Of a stretch of DNA of 64,000 nt, positions 53,112 to 61,470 are shown piece by piece. The DNA is from Rhodospirillaceae bacterium. GTDB taxonomy: Bacteria > Pseudomonadota > Alphaproteobacteria > Rhodospirillales > Rhodospirillaceae. Positions within the stretch are counted from its first letter, which is position 1; each line of letters begins with the position of its first letter. Under the pieces are notes generated by a model that searched no databases, was not told the origin of the DNA, and saw only the letters and a program-made list of their open reading frames with translations. The position numbers were made by a program, and so were the translations under genes. Location: positions 1,240,001-1,304,000 of the forward strand of contig JAVJSV010000011.1 in the NCBI GenBank assembly GCA_040219235.1, given 5' to 3'.

Positions 53112-54614
53112 ATGGCGAAAAAATCTCTTACGTATCAAAACGATCCCGATGGCATTCGGCTGCCCATCAAGGTCGACACCACGTCCAATGGCGAGTTCAT
53201 GCCGCGTGCGCTGTCCGCAGCCAATGTCGAAGCCAATGCGCGGGCGCTGCATGCGGCGGATGAAAACGCCCGGCATGTCGGTAAGGGGCGGCGGGAGTTT
53301 CTCGTCTCCACGGCTGGCGCGGCCACAACACTTCTGGCTTTTAACGAGGTCAACGCGGCCACGGGCAAGCGCGGCAGTTCCTACGAGTTGCCGTGGGAGG
53401 CCGGCAAGGATGAAGCGGCTGCCGCCGAGGCTTTGGATGGCGATGAATTCATCTTCGACATTCAAGCTCATCACGTTGGTAACATTGAAAGTTGGGTCGA
53501 AGGCACACCGTTGTACCCCGCACGCAACAACTTCAAATTTTTCGCGCCCCAATCCGGGTGCGACTACGGCGGTGATGATCCCAACCTTGGTCATATCGAA
53601 TGTCTGACCGGTGAGTCCTATGTCAAAGAAGTATTTATGGACAGCGACACGGATATCGCTGTGTTGTCCTTTGGGCCGGCCCCTAACAACGAGATGATGC
53701 CGCAGTATTCGGAAGGCGCGGAGACCATGCGCATTGTCGAAGCGCTGGGCACCACCCAGCGCCTGATGGTCCATGGCCGCTGTATGCCAACCTATGCGGA
53801 AGACCTCATCGCAATGGACGAAACGGCAGCCAATTGGGACGTCGCCGCGTGGAAGACCTATACCCAGCACGGCCCCAACGACACCGGCTATTTTCTCGAT
53901 GATGATCTGGGCCAGACGTTTATCGACAAAGTGCGTACCACTGGCATCAACCGTATTGCCGTGCACAAAGGGTTGCCGTTTTTGCAGTACACCGAGAACT
54001 TAAAATACGCTGGCTGTCGCGACGTCGGACCTGCCGCTACGCAAAATCCTGACATCACGTTTATGATTTATCACGCGGGCTACGACATGCGCGTGCCAGA
54101 AGGGCCATACCAGCGCGGCTCTGGCGCCGGTGTTGACGACCTGATTACCTCGCTCGTTGACAGCGGTATCAAGGCCAGTGCGCCGCAGAATGTCTACGCT
54201 GAAATCGGCAGCACTTGGCGCTACCTGATGCGTGATCCTGACCAGGCGGCGCATGTCATCGGCAAATTGCTGAAGTATGTTGGTGAAGACCGCGTGTTGT
54301 GGGGCACAGATTCCATCTGGTACGGCTCACCACAGGATCAGATTATGGCCTTCCGGGCCTTTCAGATTTCCGAAGAATTCCAGGAAAAATATGGTTATCC
54401 GAAAATCACGCCGGAGATTCGCGCCAAGGTGTTCGGCCTTAACGGCGCGGCGGCCTATGACCTGTCACCGGAAGACGTGCGCAAACACACCAAAGTCGAT
54501 CCGGTCGAAAAAGCCAAGCAAGAATACGCAGAGCGGCAAGACCCCAGCTATCTCACCTATGGTCCCAAAAACCGGCGTGAATTTTTGCGGTTTTTGTCGC
54601 AGCAGGACCGGTAG
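53112..54614 (+). CDS. Tat-exported amidohydrolase (family 2)
   Basis: 500 residues, with aggg 4 bases before the ATG. An unusual 59-residue region precedes the Tat motif GRREFLVSTAGAATTLLAF (Arg60, Arg61), a layout shared by a group of exported amidohydrolases. The mature domain is the amidohydrolase-2 TIM barrel. The first metal motif reads FDIQAHHVGN: D116-I-Q118-A-H120, with Gln in place of the first His of DxHxH. IYHAGYDMRV supplies a His and DRVLWGTDSIWYGSP supplies the catalytic Asp (GTDS). The substrate is unknown; decarboxylation or hydrolysis of a small ring compound is typical. The second DUF1838 gene follows 155 bases on. Confidence 0.85.
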   Translation: MAKKSLTYQNDPDGIRLPIKVDTTSNGEFMPRALSAANVEANARALHAADENARHVGKGRREFLVSTAGAATTLLAFNEVNAATGKRGSSYELPWEAGKDEAAAAEALDGDEFIFDIQAHHVGNIESWVEGTPLYPARNNFKFFAPQSGCDYGGDDPNLGHIECLTGESYVKEVFMDSDTDIAVLSFGPAPNNEMMPQYSEGAETMRIVEALGTTQRLMVHGRCMPTYAEDLIAMDETAANWDVAAWKTYTQHGPNDTGYFLDDDLGQTFIDKVRTTGINRIAVHKGLPFLQYTENLKYAGCRDVGPAATQNPDITFMIYHAGYDMRVPEGPYQRGSGAGVDDLITSLVDSGIKASAPQNVYAEIGSTWRYLMRDPDQAAHVIGKLLKYVGEDRVLWGTDSIWYGSPQDQIMAFRAFQISEEFQEKYGYPKITPEIRAKVFGLNGAAAYDLSPEDVRKHTKVDPVEKAKQEYAERQDPSYLTYGPKNRREFLRFLSQQDR

Positions 54615-54769
54615 GCCGACATGCCTCCCGCATCGCTCTCACTAGCTGGACGCACAGTCAGGTCTATGCGCCATGCTCCATGTCCCTTCGCTAGTGTAGT
54701 TAAGGTATTCAAACGACACCGCCCTTAAATGGGCTTTGCTATCGCGTGGTTCAACACAAGGGGAGCTTG

Positions 54770-55591
54770 ATGATGCCGATAACGCGCCGTAATGCTGTTG
54801 CCGGTGCAGCCGCACTTGCGGTAACGCCCGCGCTTGTTTCAACCCGCGCACACGCCGCCCTGGACCTCACCGCGCCCGAGAACAAAGTCGAGGTTTACCG
54901 TCGCATGCGTGCCGGCACGGAAGACGGTGCGTTGATGTTATGGTGGTGGAATGGTTTTGTCTGGGCCAAACCCAACAACGATATCGCCGTGCATATTCTC
55001 ACTGTCGAAGGTCTGACCTTTCAGCGCTTGACCACCCAATCCGATGGAACCCTAACCGACGCCCAAGCTGGCCGCGGCACCTTTCGCGACCCAGAGACCA
55101 ACGCACCGTTAACAACCTGGACCAATACGCTCAACGGCGTGACCGCCGCGCCGGATCACATTCGCTCGCTCAATCGCGGCGTCATTACGCCAGACGGGCT
55201 CGCGCGGCAGCACAGCGACCGGGTGCTTCACTTCGAAAGCGAGATCACCGCGCCGATGATCACGGGCAAGCAGATTTTCATGCGCGAGAATTTTCTCACC
55301 AAAAACAAAGGCCGTGCGCCCGGAGCGGTCAGCACCTCGTCCTCCCTGACCACCTACACCGCGACGGTGACCGATATCGCCGACGACGATGCAGCGTTCC
55401 GGCCCTGTACATTCAACTATCAAAGCCTTGGCGGGTTCCGTCCCTGGATGGGCATGGACGACAGCACCGGCGTGTTGTCGTGGCAGACCGTCGGTCAAAA
55501 ACTGGAACGTGGCGCGGACGATGCCCCAGCCGGCATCAGAACCTGGGTGGACACCAACTATCCCGGCTTCTTGGAGGACCCGGGCATATAG
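54770..55591 (+). CDS. Tat-exported DUF1838 protein (copy 2)
   Basis: 273 residues from the ATG at 54770 with aaggggag upstream; another ATG follows directly. The Tat signal is MMPITRRNAVAGAAALAVTP. The mature part is DUF1838: LWWWNGFVWAKPNNDIA, VEGLTFQRLTTQSDGTLT, FRDPETNAPLTTWTNTLNG and PCTFNYQSLGGFRPWMGMDDSTG. It is shorter than copy 1 (370 residues). Family role is unknown. It lies downstream of the amidohydrolase gene and may share its transcript, given the 155-base gap with no terminator seen. Confidence 0.85.
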   Translation: MMPITRRNAVAGAAALAVTPALVSTRAHAALDLTAPENKVEVYRRMRAGTEDGALMLWWWNGFVWAKPNNDIAVHILTVEGLTFQRLTTQSDGTLTDAQAGRGTFRDPETNAPLTTWTNTLNGVTAAPDHIRSLNRGVITPDGLARQHSDRVLHFESEITAPMITGKQIFMRENFLTKNKGRAPGAVSTSSSLTTYTATVTDIADDDAAFRPCTFNYQSLGGFRPWMGMDDSTGVLSWQTVGQKLERGADDAPAGIRTWVDTNYPGFLEDPGI

Positions 55592-55763
55592 GCCGTTGCG
55601 TCTCTGCTGTGATCACGCATCGTGGGACGCTGTGGGGCGAGGTCTGTTGCCCGAGGTCGGCATAGGGGACTCCTGTGTAATATTTGAACGGTAAGTATAA
55701 CAACATAAGTTGTTATTTTCAATAAAATTGAGCAAGGGCTGTCAGCTTTGCATCATAGTTCGG

Positions 55764-55872
55764 CGTGCATGGGCTCGTTCCAAGGGGGCAGGCCGAGGCG
55801 GTTCCATGGGCTTGTTCCTTCGATCATACGTGCATGGACTCGTTTGATCTGAACCAGTCGTGCATGGGCTCG
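55764..55872. repeat. Dispersed 14-base element, three copies
   Basis: CGTGCATGGGCTCG occurs at 55764-55777 and 55859-55872, and with one change (CGTGCATGGACTCG) at 55829-55842; a weaker relative (CCATGGGCTTG) is near 55804. The last copy runs into the first unit of the 31-base tandem array, sharing its CTCG. Confidence 0.65.
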
Positions 55873-55992
55873 AACCCAGGGGGAGAGCCCCCAAAAAATC
55901 CCGAACCCAGGGGGAGAGCCCCCAAAAAATCTCGAACCCAGGGGGAGAGCCCCCAAAAAATCTCGAACCCAGGGGGAGAGCCCCCAAACAAT
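55869..55992. repeat. 31-base tandem repeat, four copies, with hairpins
   Basis: Four head-to-tail units of 31 bases: 55869-55899, 55900-55930, 55931-55961 and 55962-55992; a decayed fifth begins at 55997. Each has CGAACCCA, then the hairpin GGGGG-AGAG-CCCCC, then an A run (the last unit has one C in it). Units are identical apart from one base in unit 2 and one in unit 4, so the array is recent or kept uniform. There are no spacers between units. Confidence 0.85.
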
Positions 55993-56258
55993 AATTCTCG
56001 AACCAAGGTGAAACTCTGAATTTGGCGACCCTGGGCGGGGTTCATAGCGCTTGAAACTTCAACGAGTCGCCCCAGATTCAGTTGACTCATTGCCGAGACA
56101 CGTTTAGGGGTCTAAATGTGACCTAGTTTAATCGGGGCTTCCCTGTGCCACCTTAGGGTGAAGCAGGGAGGGTAACCGTGTTTAACGTGGTTATTAATTG
56201 GCCTCATGCCCGTTGTGGGAGAGGCCCTACGTGTGTACGTACTACTGGAGAATATACT

Positions 56259-56465
56259 ATGCCGAGCGGAACCGTTAAGTGGTTCAATGCGACCAAGGGC
56301 TACGGGTTTATCGAACCCGACGACGGCTCGAAGGACGCTTTTGTCCATATCTCAGCCGTTGAGCGCGCCGGATTGTCCGGTCTCAATGAAGGCCAAAAAG
56401 TTCAATTCGAACTCGTGCAAGGCCAAAACGGCAAAGCCTCTGCCGAAAACTTGGTCGTCGAATAA
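56259..56465 (+). CDS. cspA: Cold-shock protein (CspA family)
   Basis: 68 residues from the ATG at 56259 with ctggag upstream; the open frame to 56178 is leader. The OB-fold RNA-binding motifs are complete: [20 protein letters not shown] (RNP1 region) and [14 protein letters not shown] (RNP2), then [19 protein letters not shown]. It binds single-stranded RNA and DNA as an RNA chaperone. The leader is about 100-150 bases, as in thermosensitive csp transcripts, but no cold-box sequence was identified. A UUCG terminator follows. Confidence 0.95.
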   Translation: MPSGTVKWFNATKGYGFIEPDDGSKDAFVHISAVERAGLSGLNEGQKVQFELVQGQNGKASAENLVVE

Positions 56466-56490
56466 GTCTCGGCGATCTCAGTTGAGTACA

Positions 56491-56523
56491 CCGCACTCAC
56501 TTCGGTGAGTGCGGCGTTCTTTT
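56491..56523 (+). terminator. Rho-independent terminator of the csp gene
   Basis: CCGCACTCAC at 56491-56500 and GTGAGTGCGG at 56505-56514 form a perfect 10-bp stem over a TTCG tetraloop, followed by CGTTCTTTT. It lies 25 bases after the cold-shock stop. Confidence 0.93.
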
Positions 56524-56596
56524 AAGAGGTACACTAAAACCAACGGCTCCGTCAGGCTTGTTGGTTTTTTTGTGCCTGGAATTTGCAGATCGGACC

Positions 56597-58318
56597 CTAT
56601 GCGTCAGGATCAACCAGCACATCAATCAGCGTCGGTCGTCCCCGTGCCAGCGATGCCATGGCACGCTCAAACGCGGCCGGTAAATCTTCCGGTAGAGCCA
56701 CCGGGCCAACCGTCGCCCAGCCTTGGGCTTTGGCCAGTCCACACAAATCCGGCGGCGGATCATCCAGCCGTTGTCCCACCCACTTGTTCGCCCGGGGACG
56801 GTTTCTCGCCTGTGCCACGCGATCTTGGTGGCGTTCATCATTGTAGAACGAGCGGTTGTTGTTGATCACCGCCAGGACCGGCAGTTGCCGCTGTCCGGCA
56901 GTCCATAAGCTCGCCATACCAGACAGTAAATCCCCATCGCCAGTGGCACACACCACGATGCGCTCCGGGTCGGTGTCCTGCATCGCCAGCGCGGCGCCAA
57001 TTGCAAACGGTGGCCCAGCGCCAATCACACCGCCGGCATCCGCGCCCAGATAGTCCAGCGGATGATCAAACGGAGACGCGTCTACCGGCCAGCCAAAGGG
57101 CAGGCAGGCGTAGCAGGTTTTATGAGTGCGCAGAGCGTGTGTTGTTGCCTCTGCCAAATGCGCCATAGAAATGGTTTTTGTTTGGGGGACTGATACCACG
57201 TCCGGTTTTACACGGGCATTCTCAGAACTGGCGGGTGCATCCAGCGCTTGAAGCAGGGCCTTGGTGGTGCTGTCCGGGTCAGCCAGCAGCATGATGTCGG
57301 CGCGCGGCAGGCCCAGGTAATCCATCACCGCGCCGGTATGCGCATAGCGGTCCAGGGAGGCATGAATCACGGTCAGCGCGTCGTCCTCGCTGCGCCCAGC
57401 CGTGTCCAAAATCGCTTTCACATCCAGCCAGTCCAGACTGAGAACCACGTCGGCTTCGTTCAACGCCTTCAGGTCATCTTTGCCTTGAAACAGCGGCAAG
57501 ACTTTTTCATGCAAGGGATGTGAATTGGGAAATGATGCGGCCAGTTTCAGCGCTGTATACACTTTTGCATTCAGGGCTTCGGCCAGTTGAATTCGGCGCG
57601 CCCAGTCCTGCTCATCGCGCGAGACACGCCCCGCCAGAATGACCACGTTTTTGCCGGTGCGAAGCGCCTCTGCTGCGCGCTCCAGACCCTCTGCATCCGG
57701 CCCTGGGGGTGCGGCCACGGGATAATGTTTAGGATCGGGCAGGGCGATTGGCTCGTCCAACGCCTGTTCTTGCAGGGCGGCATCCAGGCACACATAGGTC
57801 GGCCCCATCGGCGCGGTCGAGGCCATCAGGTATGCCCGCAATACGGATTCCGCAATCGCCGCAGCAGACCCCGGCTGATCATCCCATTTGAGGTAATCCC
57901 GCACCATCGCCGCCTGATCTGCAGCGGTATGAATCCAATCAATCCAGGGGCGGCGTTTGGCCGCATCCACCGGACCGGTCGCGCCCATAATCACCATCGG
58001 CATACGGTCGGCAAAGGCATCGAAGATGTTGATCGACGCGTGCATCACCCCAATGTTGGCATGTAGCGCCACGCCCATGGGTTTGCCAGTGACCTTTGCA
58101 TACCCGTGAGCGATGGCCACAGCCGCTTGCTCGGTCAGGCACAGCACCATCTCGGGGTCTTTATTGCCCAGGTAATTGACGATGGAATCATGCAGCCCCC
58201 GGAAGCTCGCACCGGGCACCAGGCTGATGTATTTCAGGCGGGCGCGTTGCAGCATCTCCGCAGCCACATCGCTGGCCCAGCCAAGCGCGGGCTGTTGCGG
58301 GGGAACAAACTCTGACAT
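56597..58318 (-). CDS. ThDP-dependent enzyme, acetolactate-synthase-like
   Basis: 573 residues, ATG preceded by taggaga. Three-domain ThDP fold: the catalytic Glu is in LCLTEQAAVAIAHGYAK of the first domain; the central domain is IQLAEALNAKVYTALKLAASFPNSHPLH; the ThDP/Mg motif is GDGDLLSGMASLWTAGQRQLPVLAVINNNRSFYN. It belongs to the benzoylformate-decarboxylase/acetolactate-synthase family and probably decarboxylates a 2-oxo acid. The Glu argues against glyoxylate carboligase, where Val replaces it, although a hydroxypyruvate isomerase gene lies 2.4 kb away. It is last in the pyrE-GNAT-ThDP run. Confidence 0.87.
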   Translation of the reverse strand: MSEFVPPQQPALGWASDVAAEMLQRARLKYISLVPGASFRGLHDSIVNYLGNKDPEMVLCLTEQAAVAIAHGYAKVTGKPMGVALHANIGVMHASINIFDAFADRMPMVIMGATGPVDAAKRRPWIDWIHTAADQAAMVRDYLKWDDQPGSAAAIAESVLRAYLMASTAPMGPTYVCLDAALQEQALDEPIALPDPKHYPVAAPPGPDAEGLERAAEALRTGKNVVILAGRVSRDEQDWARRIQLAEALNAKVYTALKLAASFPNSHPLHEKVLPLFQGKDDLKALNEADVVLSLDWLDVKAILDTAGRSEDDALTVIHASLDRYAHTGAVMDYLGLPRADIMLLADPDSTTKALLQALDAPASSENARVKPDVVSVPQTKTISMAHLAEATTHALRTHKTCYACLPFGWPVDASPFDHPLDYLGADAGGVIGAGPPFAIGAALAMQDTDPERIVVCATGDGDLLSGMASLWTAGQRQLPVLAVINNNRSFYNDERHQDRVAQARNRPRANKWVGQRLDDPPPDLCGLAKAQGWATVGPVALPEDLPAAFERAMASLARGRPTLIDVLVDPDA

Positions 58319-58329
58319 CGGGATATCTC

Positions 58330-58824
58330 CTAAATAGAGGGGATGCTGCGGGCCTTTGACGAGAGGGCGCGGCCCTTAAGATACAACGTGTCGTACTCGC
58401 TTTTTTCTGCCCCTTGAGAGGCATAAAACTTGACACCCCGGCGGTTAAACTTGTGCACCACCCAAACCACACCAATCGCGCCTTCCTGTTTTGCCAGGCG
58501 GGCGACGGCACTCATCAGTTTGTTGCCGGCGCCCCGGCTGCGTTTTGGCTTTGTGACGTATAGGTCTTCCAGCATCAAATGGGGTTCTTCAATGCCGATG
58601 TCGTACATGGGGTGAACATAGGCGTAGCCGACAACGCCGTCGTCATCCACGGCGACGAGCAGATGATCGACTCTTGTCCGCCCAAAACACGCCTTCATAA
58701 TACGGGAGGAGAGCCGTTCTATCGGTTTTTCACCGTCTTCCGCATACCATTGATTGACCAATTCGAGTATGCGGCTGGCGTCTCTCTTGGTCGCGCGCCG
58801 GACAGCGACACTATACCGGGCCAT
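58330..58824 (-). CDS. GNAT-family N-acetyltransferase
   Basis: 164 residues. The acetyl-CoA-binding core is VAVDDDGVVGYAYVHPM ... HLMLEDLYVTKPKRSRGAGNKLMSAVARLAKQEG (motif A, RSRGAG) and GVVWVVHKFNRRGVKFYASQGAE (motif B with FYASQG). Substrate is unknown, likely a small amine. The start is 14 bases after the pyrE stop and the end 11 bases before the ThDP-enzyme start, so the three genes form one operon. Confidence 0.88.
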   Translation of the reverse strand: MARYSVAVRRATKRDASRILELVNQWYAEDGEKPIERLSSRIMKACFGRTRVDHLLVAVDDDGVVGYAYVHPMYDIGIEEPHLMLEDLYVTKPKRSRGAGNKLMSAVARLAKQEGAIGVVWVVHKFNRRGVKFYASQGAEKSEYDTLYLKGRALSSKARSIPSI

Positions 58825-58838
58825 GCTGCGCCAGTCCT

Positions 58839-59546
58839 TTAATCTGCGCCGCGCCCGCCATGGGCTTCTGACCAGCCAATGGGATCGGCAAGAAAGTCCC
58901 GCACGCCTTCAATCTTGGCGGCCTCAAAATAATTTCCCGCCTCAGCGGCGTCGAGAACGTCCGCCCAGGTGCACAGATACAGCAGCGACACCTCTTCTTT
59001 TTGCAGGCTGTCCAGCGCCCCCGGAAAGGCCCCGTAGAAGAACACGACGAAGGTATGGTTGCACGTTGCCCCAGCGTCGCGAATGGCTTTCACGAAGGCC
59101 AGCTTGCTGCCGCCATCGGTCGCCAGATCTTCCACCAGCAGCACCTTGGAACCTTCGTCCAGGCGGCCTTCAATCTGCGCCATACGGCCAAAGCCTTTCG
59201 GCTTTTTGCGCACATACTGCATCGGCAGCATCAGCGCATCCGCAATCCACGCCGCATACGGAATCCCAGCCGTCTCGCCGCCGGCAACGCTATCCAGGCT
59301 TTCAAAGCCGATGGTCTGTTCAATCTCTTCGCGGGCCAGCAGAGTGATGGTCCGGCGCGCACGCGGGAACGAAATCAACCAGCGGCAATCAATATAAACC
59401 GGGCTCGCCCATCCAGCCGTAAGCGTGTATGGCTCTTCAGGCCGGAAGTTGACGGCCTTGGTTTCGAGCAGGATATTCGCGATGGTCCGAGCGGCCGCCT
59501 GTTGGCGGGGCGAGCGTGTTGGTGCGTGAGCATTTGTAGACGTCAT
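58839..59546 (-). CDS. pyrE: Orotate phosphoribosyltransferase
   Basis: 235 residues. LTAGWASPVYIDCR lies near the substrate site, SVAGGETAGIPYA and MQYVRKKPKGFG follow, and the PRPP-binding motif is VLLVEDLATDGGSK (about 130-143). It joins orotate to PRPP to form orotidine-5'-phosphate in pyrimidine synthesis. It is first in the minus-strand pyrE-GNAT-ThDP group and divergent from the ELM1-like gene. Confidence 0.95.
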   Translation of the reverse strand: MTSTNAHAPTRSPRQQAAARTIANILLETKAVNFRPEEPYTLTAGWASPVYIDCRWLISFPRARRTITLLAREEIEQTIGFESLDSVAGGETAGIPYAAWIADALMLPMQYVRKKPKGFGRMAQIEGRLDEGSKVLLVEDLATDGGSKLAFVKAIRDAGATCNHTFVVFFYGAFPGALDSLQKEEVSLLYLCTWADVLDAAEAGNYFEAAKIEGVRDFLADPIGWSEAHGGRGAD

Positions 59547-59655
59547 TTTTATGAAAGTCTTTCTGCTGTCTTTACGAGTTAAGCTTCCCCTTGTTTACTG
59601 AGTTGTGTCGCATCTCTCAACGCCTACGGACGGATCGTTTTTCCTTGCCCATCGT

Positions 59656-60672
59656 ATGACCGCATCTTCCCAGACTTCTCCCATCCTTTGGGCTCTGACA
59701 GACGACCGGCCGGGCAATAATGTTCAGGTTTTGGGCGTTGCGCGTGCGCTCGGCTGGACGGTTATCGAGAAGCCGATTCGCTATACCGCTTTCGCGCGCC
59801 TGCCAAATATCATCCGCCGGGCCACGTTGGCGGGGGTGACAGATGCCAGCCGGGCCGAATTGAACGGTCCCTGGCCAGATGTGGTCATTGCGGCAGGGCG
59901 TCGCGCGGCTCCTGTGGCGCGCTGGATTAAAAAACAATCGTCATCGCGTCCTGAAGGCCCGGCCAAGCTCGTCCAAATTATGTTTCCGGGGCGCACCGGG
60001 GCCCGGGATTTTGATCTCATTGCAGTGCCGGATCATGATGCCAAACCCCGGGTGGCAAAGTGGTCCAATGTGATGACCATGACGGGGGCCCCGAGTCTGA
60101 TCACCCCTGACTTGCTGACCGCAGAAGCTGCGCGCTGGCGCGACCGTTTTGACTCCCTGCCGCGGCCCTACATTGCTGTCATCGTCGGCGGGGCGACCCG
60201 CCGCAAACCGTTTTCGACAGCGCGGGCCTTTGATCTGGGGTTGCAGGTCGCCGCCCTGGCAAAAGAGACGTCCGGCACTGTTCTTTTGTCGACCTCCCGC
60301 CGCACCGGTCCGGCGGCGGAATTGGCCTTGATGCAGGTGATCCCCGAGCCGCGTGAAGTGTTCGCCTGGGGCCAGACCGGCGAGAACCCCTATCTCGGCT
60401 ATCTGGCGCTGGCCGATTTCATTGTTGTGACCGGCGACTCCGTCACCATGTGTGCCGAGGCCTGTGCCACCCAAGCGCCGATTTATATTTACGCGCCGCC
60501 GAAGTTGGTCAGCGCCAAACACGCACGATTACATCAGCGACTTTATGATCTCGGCTATGCTAAGCCCCTTGGCGAAAGACTAGAGGACTGGACGCATCCG
60601 CCTCTTAATCCTGCAACCGCCATCGCCACTGCCATCAAGCGTCTCATCGATGGCGCGCCGCTGAAAGAATAA
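59656..60672 (+). CDS. ELM1-like protein (DUF1022)
   Basis: 338 residues from the ATG at 59656; a GTG at 59605 is possible. ILWALTDDRPGNNVQVLGVARALG at the start and PWPDVVIAAGRRAAPVARWIKKQ are typical of the DUF1022/ELM1 family. LVQIMFPG, MTMTGAPSLITPDLL, IVVTGDSVTMCAEACATQAPIYIYAP follow, giving a two-domain glycosyltransferase-B-like look. Plant ELM1 takes part in mitochondrial fission; the bacterial role is unknown. It is 9 bases before the hydroxypyruvate isomerase gene, so co-transcribed with it. Confidence 0.88.
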   Translation: MTASSQTSPILWALTDDRPGNNVQVLGVARALGWTVIEKPIRYTAFARLPNIIRRATLAGVTDASRAELNGPWPDVVIAAGRRAAPVARWIKKQSSSRPEGPAKLVQIMFPGRTGARDFDLIAVPDHDAKPRVAKWSNVMTMTGAPSLITPDLLTAEAARWRDRFDSLPRPYIAVIVGGATRRKPFSTARAFDLGLQVAALAKETSGTVLLSTSRRTGPAAELALMQVIPEPREVFAWGQTGENPYLGYLALADFIVVTGDSVTMCAEACATQAPIYIYAPPKLVSAKHARLHQRLYDLGYAKPLGERLEDWTHPPLNPATAIATAIKRLIDGAPLKE

Positions 60673-60681
60673 GGTCTACCT

Positions 60682-61461
60682 ATGCCACGCTTTTCCGCCA
60701 ACGTTTCAATGCTGTTTACCGAAGTGCCATTTCTTGAGCGGTTTCAGGCGGCGGCTGACTGCGGTTTCAAAGGGGCAGAATGCATGTTTCCCTATGCAGA
60801 ACCGGCAGAGACAGTTGGCGCTGCTGTGGCCAAGGCGAAACTTAAAATGACCTTGTTCAACGCGCCGCCGGGTGACTTTGCAGACGGGGAACGCGGTTTG
60901 GCGGCCCTGCCTGGCCGGCAGCAGGACTTTAGGGACTCTTTCGAGGTCGCACTGAACTATGCGGAACATCTGAAGTGTAAACGCATCCATGTGCTGGCTG
61001 GCATTGTGCCAGAAGCGCAGTGGGAAGAGGCGCTGGATGTCTACATCTCCAATCTGGCAGCAGCGTCGGATATGGCACAGGAACAAGACATTACTGTTCT
61101 GATCGAGCCTATTGTGATGGATGGTTATTTCCTGTTCCGGCCCGATGATGCGGTGCAAGTGCTGGACGATGTGGGCGCGAAGAACCTAAAAATTCTCTAC
61201 GACATCTATCAGGCGCAGTTGGCGCAAGGCGCGATCACAGACTTCCTGGAAAGCCACCTAGACCTGATCGGACATATTCAAATTGCGGGCGTTCCTGGCC
61301 GCAACGAGCCCGACCGGGGCGGCGAACTCAACTGGCCGTATCTGTTCGACCTGCTTGATTCCCACGGCTACGGCGGTTGGGTCGGGGCGGAATACACCCC
61401 GCGTGTCAGCACCACGGCCAGCCTTGGCTGGGCCAGAGATTGGGGCATTGCGGCCCCTTAG
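60682..61461 (+). CDS. hyi: Hydroxypyruvate isomerase
   Basis: 259 residues. It matches Hyi closely: FSANVSMLFTEVPFLERF and GFKGAECMFPYAEPAE at the start, FNAPPGDFADGERGLAALPGRQ, and EQDITVLIEPIVMDGYFL with the metal-binding Glu. KILYDIYQAQLAQG and GHIQIAGVPGRNEPDRGGELNW supply the other metal ligands and the second Glu. It interconverts hydroxypyruvate and tartronate semialdehyde. The usual partner glyoxylate carboligase is not seen; the nearest ThDP enzyme lacks its Val mark. Confidence 0.93.
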   Translation: MPRFSANVSMLFTEVPFLERFQAAADCGFKGAECMFPYAEPAETVGAAVAKAKLKMTLFNAPPGDFADGERGLAALPGRQQDFRDSFEVALNYAEHLKCKRIHVLAGIVPEAQWEEALDVYISNLAAASDMAQEQDITVLIEPIVMDGYFLFRPDDAVQVLDDVGAKNLKILYDIYQAQLAQGAITDFLESHLDLIGHIQIAGVPGRNEPDRGGELNWPYLFDLLDSHGYGGWVGAEYTPRVSTTASLGWARDWGIAAP

Positions 61462-61470
61462 CCTGAAACC

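Larger units (their letters stand above)
55592..56258. other. 667-base gene-free region with nested repeats
   Basis: Between the second DUF1838 gene and the cold-shock gene. It holds an AT-rich inverted repeat ATAACAAC/GTTGTTAT (55696-55703, 55708-55715) before a short T run, copies of a 14-base element and four 31-base tandem repeats (listed separately), and the cold-shock leader from about 56100. Short open frames across the repeats are artefacts of the 31-base period. Confidence 0.6.

Noticed and set aside
52749-53966. 405-codon open frame on the minus strand
   Set aside because: It is antisense to the Tat amidohydrolase and the LysR end, has no recognisable domain, and the plus-strand genes have clear motifs and ribosome sites.
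55869-55992. CRISPR array
   Set aside because: Units are contiguous with no spacers, and no cas genes are in the window.
55869-56006. tRNA gene on the minus strand
   Set aside because: GGGTTCGA recalls a T-arm, but no acceptor, D or anticodon arm can be folded around it.
55742-56090. Repeated peptide frames (PWVRDFLGALPLGS type)
   Set aside because: They come from a 31-base period read in three frames; no ribosome site or domain.
56597-58318. Glyoxylate carboligase, suggested by the nearby hyi
   Set aside because: The catalytic Glu in LTEQAA is kept, whereas Gcl has Val there.
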